Positions 7,646 to 14,813 of a stretch of DNA of 23,241 nucleotides are shown here, in pieces. Under the pieces are notes generated by a model. It saw only the letters and a program-made list of their open reading frames with translations. It was not told the origin of the DNA and made no database searches. The DNA comes from Akkermansiaceae bacterium (GTDB taxonomy: Bacteria > Verrucomicrobiota > Verrucomicrobiia > Verrucomicrobiales > Akkermansiaceae), in NCBI GenBank assembly GCA_024233135.1, contig JACKPZ010000039.1, positions 1-23,241 of the forward strand, given 5' to 3'. How positions within the stretch are numbered: position 1 is the stretch's first letter; each line of letters opens with the position of its first letter. The translations under genes were made by a program, and so were the position numbers.

Positions 7646-7656
7646 TCTTGGCGGCG

Positions 7657-9054
7657 ATGGACGCGGTGCCGACATATCCGCCCGATCCGGCACGGCGCGA
7701 CGCCCTGCTGCGGCGCCTGCACCGGGTGTATGCGCACGGCGCGAAGTTCCACCATTTCCTCACACGGCGGATCCGTCCGGCGGGCGTCGCGCTGGGCGCG
7801 GTGTTCGTTCTGGCGACCTGCCTCGGCATCGGCCACGAGCGGAGTTCGGTCTATCAATTGTTCTCTCTGGCGGTGGCGATGTTTTTCCTCGGCCTGCCGT
7901 GGGTCTGCATGAGGCGGGCGAAACTCACGGCCACCCGCGAAACCCCGCGCTATGCCACGGCCGGCGTGCCGCTGCGCTACATCGTGAGGGTGCGCAACAC
8001 CGGCCGGCGGCGGATCGCCCGCGCATGGCTGGCGGAAACCCCGCCCGACCCGCGGCCCGGACTCGATGATTTCACCTCGACCAAGGAGCCCGGTGAGGAC
8101 GAGCGCAACCGCTTCGACCGCACCTTCGCCTACTTCCGCTGGCAGTGGCTGCTGCTGCGCAACCGCCTTTTCACCGACGGCTCGTCCGCACGCGAGCTCC
8201 GGCTGGCCCCGTCACAGGAAACCCGCGTCGCGCTGGAGATCACGCCGCTGCGGCGCGGGGTGATCGTCCTCGGCGACCTGCGCGCGGTGCTGCCGGACCC
8301 CTTCGGGTTCTTTCAGAAATGCGTCCCCATCGACGCCGCGCCGCGGACGATGATCGTGCTGCCGAAACGCCATCCGCTGCCCGCCTTCGAGCTGCCCGGC
8401 GGCACGGCGTTCCGCATCAATGGCGAGGCCAACACCAACTCGATCGGCAACTCCGGCGAGTTCGTCGGCCTGCGCGACTACCGGCCCGGCGACCCGCAAC
8501 GGCAGATCCATTGGAAAAGCTGGGCCCGCACCGGGCGGCCGATCGTCAAGGAGCTGGAGGATACGTTCTGCCCGCGTTTCGGCCTGGTGCTCGACACGCT
8601 GGTGGACTCGGACGGCGACGCGCGTTTCGAGGACACCGTCTCGGTGGCGGCTTCGTTCGCGTCCTCCATCGACACCAGCGAGTCACTGCTGGACCTGATG
8701 TTCATCAAGGACCAGGCGCACATGGTCACCGCCGGCCGCGGTGAGGAACGGGCGGAGAAGCTGCTCGAGGTGCTCGCCGGTGTCACACCGGACCGCCGCG
8801 GCGACTGGGAGTCACTCACCCGGCTGGTGGTCAAACACCGTGACGACCTCACCTCGTGCCTCCTCATTTTCAACGGCTGGGACAAGGAACGCGCCGCATT
8901 CCTTGAATCGCTCACCCGCCGGGGCATCGTATGCGCGCCGATCATCGTCGGCAGCGGCCCCGCGGATCCCGCCGCGCCCGGCCACTGGCTCGAGGCCGGC
9001 CACATCGGGCGCGACCTGCGCCGGCTTCCGCGCCCGCTGCGCCAACACACCTGA
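7657..9054 (+). CDS. DUF58 domain protein, membrane-anchored
   Basis: The product has 465 residues from the ATG at 7657; a TTG at 7648 would add three. Two hydrophobic helices (about 41-59 and 67-84) anchor it, followed by a beta-rich region and the DUF58 signature around residues 267-294 (GEFVGLRDYRPGDPQRQIHW, then KSWARTG). The part after the signature resembles a von Willebrand A-like fold, with LVLDTLVDSDGD, but I do not see a complete MIDAS motif. DUF58 proteins are typical partners of MoxR ATPases, and the order moxR, DUF58, transglutaminase matches the Pseudomonas aeruginosa TgpA locus. A role in envelope assembly is inferred from that context. It is 11 bp downstream of moxR and 42 bp upstream of the transglutaminase gene, so it is very likely in the same operon. 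Confidence 0.92.
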   Translation: MDAVPTYPPDPARRDALLRRLHRVYAHGAKFHHFLTRRIRPAGVALGAVFVLATCLGIGHERSSVYQLFSLAVAMFFLGLPWVCMRRAKLTATRETPRYATAGVPLRYIVRVRNTGRRRIARAWLAETPPDPRPGLDDFTSTKEPGEDERNRFDRTFAYFRWQWLLLRNRLFTDGSSARELRLAPSQETRVALEITPLRRGVIVLGDLRAVLPDPFGFFQKCVPIDAAPRTMIVLPKRHPLPAFELPGGTAFRINGEANTNSIGNSGEFVGLRDYRPGDPQRQIHWKSWARTGRPIVKELEDTFCPRFGLVLDTLVDSDGDARFEDTVSVAASFASSIDTSESLLDLMFIKDQAHMVTAGRGEERAEKLLEVLAGVTPDRRGDWESLTRLVVKHRDDLTSCLLIFNGWDKERAAFLESLTRRGIVCAPIIVGSGPADPAAPGHWLEAGHIGRDLRRLPRPLRQHT

Positions 9055-9096
9055 CCGTTTCCCGCCATCCACAACGTCCATCCGCCTCCCCGACTT

Positions 9097-11103
9097 TTGT
9101 TAGGAACAACCCTGTTGTTCTGGGGGGCGATGACGGGCCGGCCCTTGCTCGGGCTGATGCTCGCGCTGCTGGTGGAGGCGCGCCACTGGACGGCGCTGCG
9201 CTGGGACTTCGGCGAGCGCGAGTTTTCGCGGGCGTGGCAGCTCACCACCGTGGCGGTGCTGCTGGCCACTGTGTTGATCTGGCTGGACGGCAACCGCTAC
9301 ACCGCGCTGCCGAACATGCTCACCTGGCTGCCGCCGCTGCTGGTGCCGATGCAGTTCGTGCAGGGCTACGGACTGCGCGAGGCGATGCCCACCTCGGTGT
9401 TCTCGTTTCTCGCCCGCAGGCGCCACGAGCGGAACCTGCGGCTCGGACTGCCCGAGGAGATCACCGAGTTCAACTTCGGAAACATCTATTTCGTCTGTGT
9501 GCTCATCGCCTCCACGCTCGGCAACAACGCCTATTCGTGGACCTTCCTCCCGGGCATGGTCATCCTCTGCGGGTGGATGCTCGTGCACCGCAATCAGACG
9601 CGGCCTTGGTTGCTGCTGCCGGTGCTCGCGCTCGCCGGCGCAATGGCGCTGCTCGGCGAAAAGGCCATCGAACGGGCCGAGGAATGGATCGGCACCGCGA
9701 CGGTGCGCGGGCCGTCCCGCTTCGACCCGAAGATCACTCGCACGCACATCGGCTGGAGCGGGACGGTCACCCAGTCGCCGGAGATCGAGTGGCGGCTGCG
9801 GCTGGTTCGCGGCAAGACCGTGCCGCGCCTTTTGCGCAAGGCGAGCTACCAACAGTTTCTCGGCACGAACTGGACGAACACGCGCTCCACCGATGAGGAT
9901 TTCCAGGACCTGCAATCCCGCCTGGTGAATGAAACCGCCTACGAGTTGCTGCAGCCGAGCGAGCTGAACACCGAGTTTCCGAAACTCCCCGCCTTCGAAC
10001 TGCGAGGGTCCGCGTTTGAGGAAAGCCCCCTGCCCCTGCCGGGCGACGCCGCGGCGGTGAGCGGCTTCGACCTCGATGGCATCGAGCGCGATCCCTACGG
10101 CACCGTGCGCGTTTTCCCGAAACACTCGGTCATCAACGGCAGCGTGTTCTGGAGCGGCGGCACCAACCCCGAGGAGGCGCCCGTGCTTCCCGATGACCTG
10201 CGGCTGCCGAACGCCGAGGTCCGCGCCGGCGTGCTCCAGGAAATCGTGGATGATCTGCGGCTTGAGGAACTGCCCGACCTGCGGTCGAAACTCTCGGCAC
10301 TGCGGGCATGGTTCGGACGGGAGTTCCGTTATTCGCGAAGGCTCACCATTTCCCGCGGAAACTACGAAACCAACAAACCCACGGCCATCGACCAGTTCCT
10401 CACCGAGGTCCGTGCCGGCCATTGCGAATACTTCGCCACCAGCGCGGCGTTGATCCTTCGCACCGCTGGCATCCCGGCGCGTTACGCCACCGGATTCGCC
10501 GTGGCCGAGAAGGACACGAAGCGAAACGAATACATCATCCGCGGCACCCATGGCCACGCGTGGTGCCGCGTCTGGGACAACGCGAATCTGCAATGGGTGG
10601 ACTTCGACGCGACGCCGCCCGATTGGTTTGGCAACGCCACCCCGCGACCGACCCGTGCGCAGATCTTCAACGACTGGCTGCAACGCCTTCGCGAGGACTT
10701 CTTCGTGTGGCGGAACCAGCCCGGAAACCGCATCGCCGTTTCGCTGTCGATGTCGCTGGTGGGAGCCGCGCTGGCCGCGTTTGTTTTCTTCCGGCTGTGG
10801 CGCTCGCGGCGGCGGATCGAGTCGAGATCGGTCGTCGAAAGCTACGCCGGCACGATCGTCCGCACGCCTCTGCACGAGCTGGAGGCGCGGGCGGTGAAAC
10901 TGCTGGGCCACCGCGCGCCCGGCGAGTCGTTCGCCCATTGGCTCGGCCGCCTGCGCCCGCTGCTTCCGGACGATGAGTCGCTGGACGAGGCGATCCAGCT
11001 CCACCAACGCATGCGTTTCGATCCGCATCCCGCGCCGGACGACCACCTCCCTCGCCTCCGCCGGCTCGTCAACCAGCTCGACGGACGGATCCGCCGGCGC
11101 TGA
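9097..11103 (+). CDS. TgpA-like membrane transglutaminase
   Basis: This 668-residue inner-membrane protein has about five N-terminal hydrophobic segments (up to about residue 185), a periplasmic transglutaminase-like domain, one more transmembrane helix (about 546-566) and a cytoplasmic tail of the DUF4129 type. The catalytic triad is visible: Cys443 in GHCEYFATSAALILRTAGIP, His487 in HGHAW and Asp504 in WVDFDATPP. TgpA-type proteins are linked to cell wall or envelope function and are essential in P. aeruginosa. No ATG lies upstream in frame (the frame is closed at 9052-9054), so either TTG 9097 or ATG 9130 is the start. I chose TTG because the segment LLFWGAMTG before 9130 looks like the conserved first helix; ATG 9130 has a G-rich upstream. 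The last 35 bp overlap the convergent VanZ-like gene. Confidence 0.92.
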   Translation: MLGTTLLFWGAMTGRPLLGLMLALLVEARHWTALRWDFGEREFSRAWQLTTVAVLLATVLIWLDGNRYTALPNMLTWLPPLLVPMQFVQGYGLREAMPTSVFSFLARRRHERNLRLGLPEEITEFNFGNIYFVCVLIASTLGNNAYSWTFLPGMVILCGWMLVHRNQTRPWLLLPVLALAGAMALLGEKAIERAEEWIGTATVRGPSRFDPKITRTHIGWSGTVTQSPEIEWRLRLVRGKTVPRLLRKASYQQFLGTNWTNTRSTDEDFQDLQSRLVNETAYELLQPSELNTEFPKLPAFELRGSAFEESPLPLPGDAAAVSGFDLDGIERDPYGTVRVFPKHSVINGSVFWSGGTNPEEAPVLPDDLRLPNAEVRAGVLQEIVDDLRLEELPDLRSKLSALRAWFGREFRYSRRLTISRGNYETNKPTAIDQFLTEVRAGHCEYFATSAALILRTAGIPARYATGFAVAEKDTKRNEYIIRGTHGHAWCRVWDNANLQWVDFDATPPDWFGNATPRPTRAQIFNDWLQRLREDFFVWRNQPGNRIAVSLSMSLVGAALAAFVFFRLWRSRRRIESRSVVESYAGTIVRTPLHELEARAVKLLGHRAPGESFAHWLGRLRPLLPDDESLDEAIQLHQRMRFDPHPAPDDHLPRLRRLVNQLDGRIRRR

Positions 11104-11458
11104 GCCGCGCGGCCAGCCACTGGCCCGCACAGAGTCCGGCGAAATCGCAGGCGAGGTCCATCAGGTCGAAGTGCCGCGACGGCACGAAAGCCTGCGACGC
11201 CTCCTCCAGCGCGAACAACACGAACAGCACGATCGTGATCCGGCTCGGAACAAAACCGACGCACCCGCCACGTGCCGCGAGGTGACAGAAAAACGACAGG
11301 CCGCCGGCGAGCAGCATGTGCCCCGCCTTGTCGCCGAAGGGCACACCATGGATGAAGCCCAGCCAGTGGTTCATCGTCCCCGAGTCCGCCACGATCACCG
11401 CCGTCACGATCACAAACGCCATCACCACAGCGCCGATGAGGGAAACCATTCGTTTCAT
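11069..11458 (-). CDS. VanZ-like membrane protein
   Basis: A 129-residue protein with about four hydrophobic helices (about 4-23, 46-60, 73-89 and 101-118). It carries the VanZ-type pattern: GDKAGH (42-47) before the second helix, then LEEASQAFVPSRHFDLMDL (84-102) with conserved Glu, Gln, Arg and Asp positions, and a Gly-rich final helix. VanZ gives low-level teicoplanin resistance in enterococci, but most VanZ-like proteins have no known function and a resistance role should not be assumed. The ATG at 11458 begins with MKRMVSLIG and overlaps the upstream DUF167 stop in an ATGA arrangement, so translation is probably coupled. The frame is open upstream to 11827, but that part is the shadow of DUF167. 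Its 3' end overlaps the transglutaminase gene by 35 bp, tail to tail. Confidence 0.87.
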   Translation of the reverse strand: MKRMVSLIGAVVMAFVIVTAVIVADSGTMNHWLGFIHGVPFGDKAGHMLLAGGLSFFCHLAARGGCVGFVPSRITIVLFVLFALEEASQAFVPSRHFDLMDLACDFAGLCAGQWLAARLSAGGSVRRAG

Positions 11459-11706
11459 GGCAGCTTCGCATCGTCCGGGACCTCGAACACCTTCACCCGC
11501 GACGTGCCGCCTTTGTCGAGCAGAACCCGCGACTTCGGAACGCCCAGCGTCTTCGCGAGAAACCCGCGGAGTTCCGCGTTCGCCTTCCCCTCCACCGGCG
11601 GCGCGGCCACCCGCACGCGCAGCACCCGCCCGGCCGTCGGATCGTCCTCCCAGCCGAGAATCTCGCTTTGTTTCGCGTTCGGCGTGGCACGGATGCGGAG
11701 TTTCAT
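11455..11706 (-). CDS. DUF167 (YggU-like) small protein
   Basis: An 83-residue cytoplasmic protein with the DUF167/YggU features: an N-terminal strand with TPNAKQSE (about 8-15), VRVAAPPVEGKANAEL (about 31-46, the family's most conserved block), a helix with LAKTLGVPKSRV, and a final strand with GGTSRVKVFEV. Structures of the family are known, but its function is not. The ATG at 11706 is supported by the family start and by a modest AGAGGT upstream; the open frame further upstream to 11895 looks non-coding. It overlaps the VanZ-like gene by 4 bp (ATGA), forming a two-gene operon. It is divergent from the GH43 gene across 93 bp. Confidence 0.9.
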   Translation of the reverse strand: MKLRIRATPNAKQSEILGWEDDPTAGRVLRVRVAAPPVEGKANAELRGFLAKTLGVPKSRVLLDKGGTSRVKVFEVPDDAKLP

Positions 11707-11799
11707 CGGACACCCTACCTCTCGGCCATCCACCCGCCCGCTGTCGATCCGAAATCCGCTTCCTGCAAGACCCCGGGCGCACGCCACGTTTCGCTTGCG

Positions 11800-12750
11800 T
11801 TGCGAATCCACCTCCACATCGCCGCATTCGGCCTCATCCTCGCTTGCGCAGCCGCGCACGCCGCCAATCCCGTCCTCAAGGTCGCCGACCCCCATGCCGC
11901 CGTGTTCGAGAAAGCGATGTGGGTTTACGCCACCGGCGGTGGACGCTCCGGCGAGTTCTACGCATGGTCGTCACGGGACTTCCGCCACTGGGAAAAACAC
12001 GGTCCCGTCCTGCGCCTCGACGACGTGCCGTGGATCGATGACGACGGCGCGCCGCGCCACATGGCATGGGCGCCCTGCGCCATCGGGCACGACGGCCGCT
12101 ACTACTTCTACTACTCCGTGGGACCTCAGAACCCGACGCCCTCGCGCATCGGCGTGGCCGTCGCGGACTCGCCGGCCGGCCCTTTCAAGGACTCCGGAAA
12201 ACCGCTTCTCACCGGCGGTAACGGCTTCGAAGCCATCGACCCCTGTGTGTTTCACGATCCGAAGTCAGGCAAACACTACTTCTATGCGGGCGGCAGCGAC
12301 GGCGCGAAACTGCGCGTCTTCGAGTTGAACCCGGATCTGATCTCCTTCGCCCGCGAGGTGCCCGTGAAGACACCGGAGAAATTCACCGAAGGCGCCTTCA
12401 TGCATCTCCACAAGGGCCGTTACTATCTCTCCTACAGCCACGGAAACTATCGCGACACCACCTACTCCGTCCACTACGCCACGTCGGACTCACCCACGGG
12501 CCCGTGGGACTATCAGGGTGCCATCCTCACCAGCGACCACAAACACAAAGGCCCCGGCCACCACTCCTTCGTCGAACTCCCTGGCACCAGCCAGTGGCTC
12601 ATCTTCTACCACCGCTGGAACGACCGCCGCGGCAACGGCCCCTACCGCGGCGGCCGCGAAACCGCCATCGAGAAAATCTCCCACGCCCCCGACGGCACCA
12701 TCCGCAGGATCGAAATGAGCGACATGGGCGTGGAGCTGCCGCGGCGGTGA
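11800..12750 (+). CDS. Secreted GH43-type glycoside hydrolase
   Basis: A 316-residue exported enzyme with the five-bladed propeller signatures of glycoside hydrolase family 43 (arabinofuranosidases, xylosidases and relatives). The three expected acidic residues are present: Asp30 in VADPHAAVF (general base), Asp147 in FEAIDPCVFHDP (pKa modulator) and Glu197 in FTEGAFMHLHKGRYYLSYS (general acid). His271 in LIFYHRW matches the late conserved histidine. The N-terminus has a hydrophobic export signal, RIHLHIAAFGLILACAAAHA. No in-frame ATG or GTG precedes it, so TTG 11800, which opens the signal peptide directly, is the best start; TTG 11668 would add 44 unlikely residues. ILAC could also be read as a lipobox with Cys16. 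The exact substrate cannot be told. It converges on the PEP-CTERM gene. Confidence 0.9.
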   Translation: MRIHLHIAAFGLILACAAAHAANPVLKVADPHAAVFEKAMWVYATGGGRSGEFYAWSSRDFRHWEKHGPVLRLDDVPWIDDDGAPRHMAWAPCAIGHDGRYYFYYSVGPQNPTPSRIGVAVADSPAGPFKDSGKPLLTGGNGFEAIDPCVFHDPKSGKHYFYAGGSDGAKLRVFELNPDLISFAREVPVKTPEKFTEGAFMHLHKGRYYLSYSHGNYRDTTYSVHYATSDSPTGPWDYQGAILTSDHKHKGPGHHSFVELPGTSQWLIFYHRWNDRRGNGPYRGGRETAIEKISHAPDGTIRRIEMSDMGVELPRR

Positions 12751-12751
12751 G

Positions 12752-12770
12752 GGAATCGCGGGCCGATTCC
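12752..12770. terminator. Candidate bidirectional terminator
   Basis: GGAATCG (12752-12758) and CGATTCC (12764-12770) form a perfect 7-bp stem with a 5-nt loop, one base after the GH43 stop. It sits in the 50-bp gap where the GH43 and PEP-CTERM genes converge, the position expected of a shared terminator. No T-run follows on either side. Confidence 0.45.
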
Positions 12771-12800
12771 GTTGGCGGAGACAGAACAGATCGAAATCCG

Positions 12801-13505
12801 TCATTTGGATCGCGGCCGCCGCCTCCAGAATCCCAGACCCGCAAGAGCGATCAAGGTGCTCACACCGGGCTCCGGAACCTGCGACTCGGTGAGGATGACG
12901 GAATCGAGGAATTGGAAAGTCGGGTCCGTCGCGCTTCCCCCGTACGCAAGAAACTCGACCGTCTGGGACGTGGCCGTCGCCACGAAACTGACGCTGCCGA
13001 GGTTCCATGATCCGGGAAACGAGGGCGCGGGAGTCGAGTTGTCGTTGAGGCTGTCGGAGCTGAGGATCGACCCGCCATCCAGCAGGATTTCCCAGCCACC
13101 GGCATGGCCGACTCCAATGTAGCTTCCCTGGTCGAAGCGCAGCCCGTTGGCCTGCTGGAATTCCAAAGTGTAGGTCTTGCCGATGGTCATGCCGGTAATC
13201 GTCTGACTGATGCCCTCCCGATAACCGGTCCCCACGGACGCTCCGACGGTGAAAAAATCACCCCAGGGCGTGAACCAGAACCCGGACGGCCCCGGCGCCC
13301 CCAGATACCAATCCGGCGAGTTGGAGGACACGGTCCAGCCGTCGGCCGCCACCCCGCTCATGAGGTCAGCCCCCGGAGTATTGACGTAAGAGGACGAGAG
13401 GTTCTCGAACGAGCCGTTGACAAGCGTCGCGGCTCGGGACGGGAGCGCGGTCGCAGCGACCACCCATGGGACAACCGCAAGAAGACGAGGATGCGAAACG
13501 GACAT
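12801..13505 (-). CDS. PEP-CTERM sorted surface/secreted protein
   Basis: A 234-residue exported protein. It starts with a signal peptide (about 1-25, ending in LPSRA), followed by ATLVNGSFEN, the usual opening of choice-of-anchor or carbohydrate-binding-like beta-sandwich proteins. The C-terminus (210-234) is a textbook PEP-CTERM tail: VPEP, a hydrophobic helix STLIALAGLGFW, then the basic cluster RRRPRSK. Such tails are recognised by an exosortase that cleaves and sorts the protein to the surface or matrix; no exosortase gene is in the window, so it must lie elsewhere in the genome. The body is Gly, Ser and Thr rich, with aromatic residues (GFWFTPWGDFF), consistent with a lectin-like fold, but I cannot assign a ligand. 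The ATG at 13505 lacks a clear ribosome binding site. Its tail converges on the GH43 gene. Confidence 0.92.
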   Translation of the reverse strand: MSVSHPRLLAVVPWVVAATALPSRAATLVNGSFENLSSSYVNTPGADLMSGVAADGWTVSSNSPDWYLGAPGPSGFWFTPWGDFFTVGASVGTGYREGISQTITGMTIGKTYTLEFQQANGLRFDQGSYIGVGHAGGWEILLDGGSILSSDSLNDNSTPAPSFPGSWNLGSVSFVATATSQTVEFLAYGGSATDPTFQFLDSVILTESQVPEPGVSTLIALAGLGFWRRRPRSK

Positions 13506-13611
13506 CCGGACCGGATATCAACTTCTCACGGTAACACGAAGCCCGAACTACCGAGCCTCCACCTGAACCCCAGGGCTGCCTCCCTTTGAGTTCTCGGGAA
13601 ACAGGATGACT

Positions 13612-13827
13612 TCAGGACGGTTTCATCGAACGCGGCCCCCGGTAGTGCTTGCCGCGCAGGGCGTCCTTGAGGATGGAGTCCTGCTTGAGCAGGGAAACGA
13701 ACTGAGGGACCGTCCTTTGGTCGCCGGAACCACCGATGAACACGGGTGGGCGTGAGACGTCTTCCGTAGCGGCTTCCTCAGTTCCCTTTCCCCGCCAGCT
13801 CCAGCGTCTCCAAAATGTACCGCGCAT
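13612..13827 (-). CDS. Out-of-frame C-terminal extension of the protease, or small overlapping gene
   Basis: This frame overlaps the last 50 bp of the protease gene and continues 166 bp past its stop, to TGA at 13612. Read from its own ATG (13827) it gives 71 residues, but the first part (MRGTFWRRWSWRGKG) looks like a shadow of the protease. The later part looks coding: PPVFIGGSGDQRTVPQFVSL and then ILKDALRGKHYRGPRS, with G or C at the third position in 39 of the last 48 codons. The simplest reading is that the protease frame should pass into this one near the GGGGAAAGGG run, through a one-base difference. A programmed +1 shift or an independent small gene are the alternatives. I recognise no domain. 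Confidence 0.45.
   Translation of the reverse strand: MRGTFWRRWSWRGKGTEEAATEDVSRPPVFIGGSGDQRTVPQFVSLLKQDSILKDALRGKHYRGPRSMKPS
13705..13718 (+). repeat. 14-bp direct repeat, left copy
   Basis: AGGGACCGTCCTTT occurs here and again, exactly, at 14634-14647. This copy lies inside the out-of-frame extension downstream of the protease stop. The core GGACCGTCC is itself a dyad with an odd centre. Confidence 0.5.
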
Positions 13828-14569
13828 GCAGCACCGTCCCCATCCCGAGTGGGTATCGGATTTCCCTCTCCTCGTATTCGCTCTTCATCTTGTCCACATG
13901 GTGATGTTGCGCCAACACCAAACCCACGATCATCGGCTCGCCTGAGCCCTCCTCCGTCTCCATGAACACCGGCCCCCCGCTGTCCCCGGCAAAGGTCGTA
14001 TAGTCCGCGAGAAAGGTCGGATGGGTCTTCGATGGCAGCAGTGGCGGACTGGCGAACACCGCCTGACGAGCCACCGGGAATCCCGCCCCGTTCGCCTCAA
14101 AACGCTGAGGATAGGTCAGCACCAGCAGCCGCGTTCCAACTTCCACCTTCGCGGCTCTCAACTCCTCCTCTGACGCCAGAACCTCCGACGACAAGGCTTC
14201 CACCTCAACCGGAAGGGGCTCCTCCAACCTCAACACCGCTACATCCTGCTGCGGATGCTTCACCCATAGAGGATCATCGCCCCTCCTGATCGGGATCTCG
14301 TGATCCTTCCGCTGATACGATCCATCCTCCTGCGGCACCCGCAACACCAAGGTTCCCTTCTCTCCATTCGTCTTCTCCACCGTGTGCGCCGTCGTCACCA
14401 GGAACAGGGCTTCCTCCTCCCCATGCCGCATGAGAAAACACGTCGAAGTCGATGCCGGATGGAAAAACTTGAATGTCGCCCCAAGCATCCGGTCTCCGTG
14501 ACCGCCGGCCGGAGTTGGCAGGAACGACAAAACCCAAAAGGCCAGAACGATCATGGCGCGAGCTACCAT
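13778..14569 (-). CDS. Exported trypsin-like serine protease
   Basis: The product has 263 residues from the ATG at 14569. A signal peptide (about 1-24, MIVLAFWVLSFLPTPAGG) precedes a chymotrypsin-fold domain with the complete catalytic triad: His62 in TTAHTVE, Asp109 in QDVAVLRLE and Ser197 in AGDSGGPVF. It therefore looks active, acting in the periplasm or outside the cell. No PDZ domain is seen, so it is not a typical DegP/HtrA. The start is chosen because an unusually strong Shine-Dalgarno (14580-14588) lies 10 nt upstream; an internal ATG at 14554 and an upstream frame to 14626 are less likely. The frame ends at TGA 13778, directly after a GGGGAAAGGG run, and coding-like sequence continues in another frame to 13612, so the C-terminus may be truncated by a frameshift. 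It lies upstream of the PEP-CTERM gene on the same strand. Confidence 0.9.
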   Translation of the reverse strand: MVARAMIVLAFWVLSFLPTPAGGHGDRMLGATFKFFHPASTSTCFLMRHGEEEALFLVTTAHTVEKTNGEKGTLVLRVPQEDGSYQRKDHEIPIRRGDDPLWVKHPQQDVAVLRLEEPLPVEVEALSSEVLASEEELRAAKVEVGTRLLVLTYPQRFEANGAGFPVARQAVFASPPLLPSKTHPTFLADYTTFAGDSGGPVFMETEEGSGEPMIVGLVLAQHHHVDKMKSEYEEREIRYPLGMGTVLHARYILETLELAGKGN

Positions 14570-14579
14570 GCGCGTATCT

Positions 14580-14588
14580 TCACCTCCT
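14580..14588 (-). promoter_or_regulatory. Strong Shine-Dalgarno of the protease gene
   Basis: On the minus strand this reads AGGAGGTGA, a near-perfect match to the 16S anti-Shine-Dalgarno, 10 nt before the ATG at 14569. It stands out because nearly all other genes in the window have weak or no such sequence, and it fixes the protease start. Confidence 0.75.
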
Positions 14589-14633
14589 GTCCGGGCCTTC
14601 GCAAGGTCGGCCCTCAACATCATCATTTGATCA

Positions 14634-14647
14634 AGGGACCGTCCTTT
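14634..14647 (+). repeat. 14-bp direct repeat, right copy
   Basis: This is the second exact copy of AGGGACCGTCCTTT, 65 bp upstream of the protease start. The two copies are 929 bp apart and bracket the protease gene plus most of its out-of-frame extension. Confidence 0.5.
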
Positions 14648-14813
14648 CGCTGCAGACCCGTTCCGGTTGGAAGCGCATAAAACGGATCAAGGCGGATGCG
14701 GGGCAACGCGGCGGCGTCTTCCGGCGTGTCATGGAGCTTCCGCGACCTCCGTCAGCGGATCCAGCAGAGGTCGGCGCCGATGCAAGATCCACCCCGTAGC
14801 CTTGAATGGGCGG

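Noticed and set aside
6341..7693. 450-codon minus-strand frame across moxR and the cstA start
   Set aside because: It runs antisense to moxR and out of frame with cstA; the Arg/His-rich translation lacks any motif.
9100..11130. 676-codon minus-strand frame opposite the transglutaminase gene
   Set aside because: It is in codon register with the real gene and has the same cause as the rpoBC shadow; the plus strand has an intact catalytic triad and membrane segments.
11069..11458. Glycopeptide resistance gene
   Set aside because: A VanZ-like fold alone does not indicate resistance; no VanHAX-type genes are nearby.
10973..12328. 451-codon plus-strand frame across the transglutaminase end, VanZ-like, DUF167 and GH43 genes
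   Set aside because: It overlaps four better-supported genes in other frames, and its Ser/Arg/Thr/Pro composition is typical of a shadow frame.
14570..14813. Possible RNA gene between protease and thioredoxin genes
   Set aside because: No tRNA-like cloverleaf or other known fold is apparent; only the right copy of the direct repeat and a weak TAGCC/GGCTA pairing at the thioredoxin stop were found.
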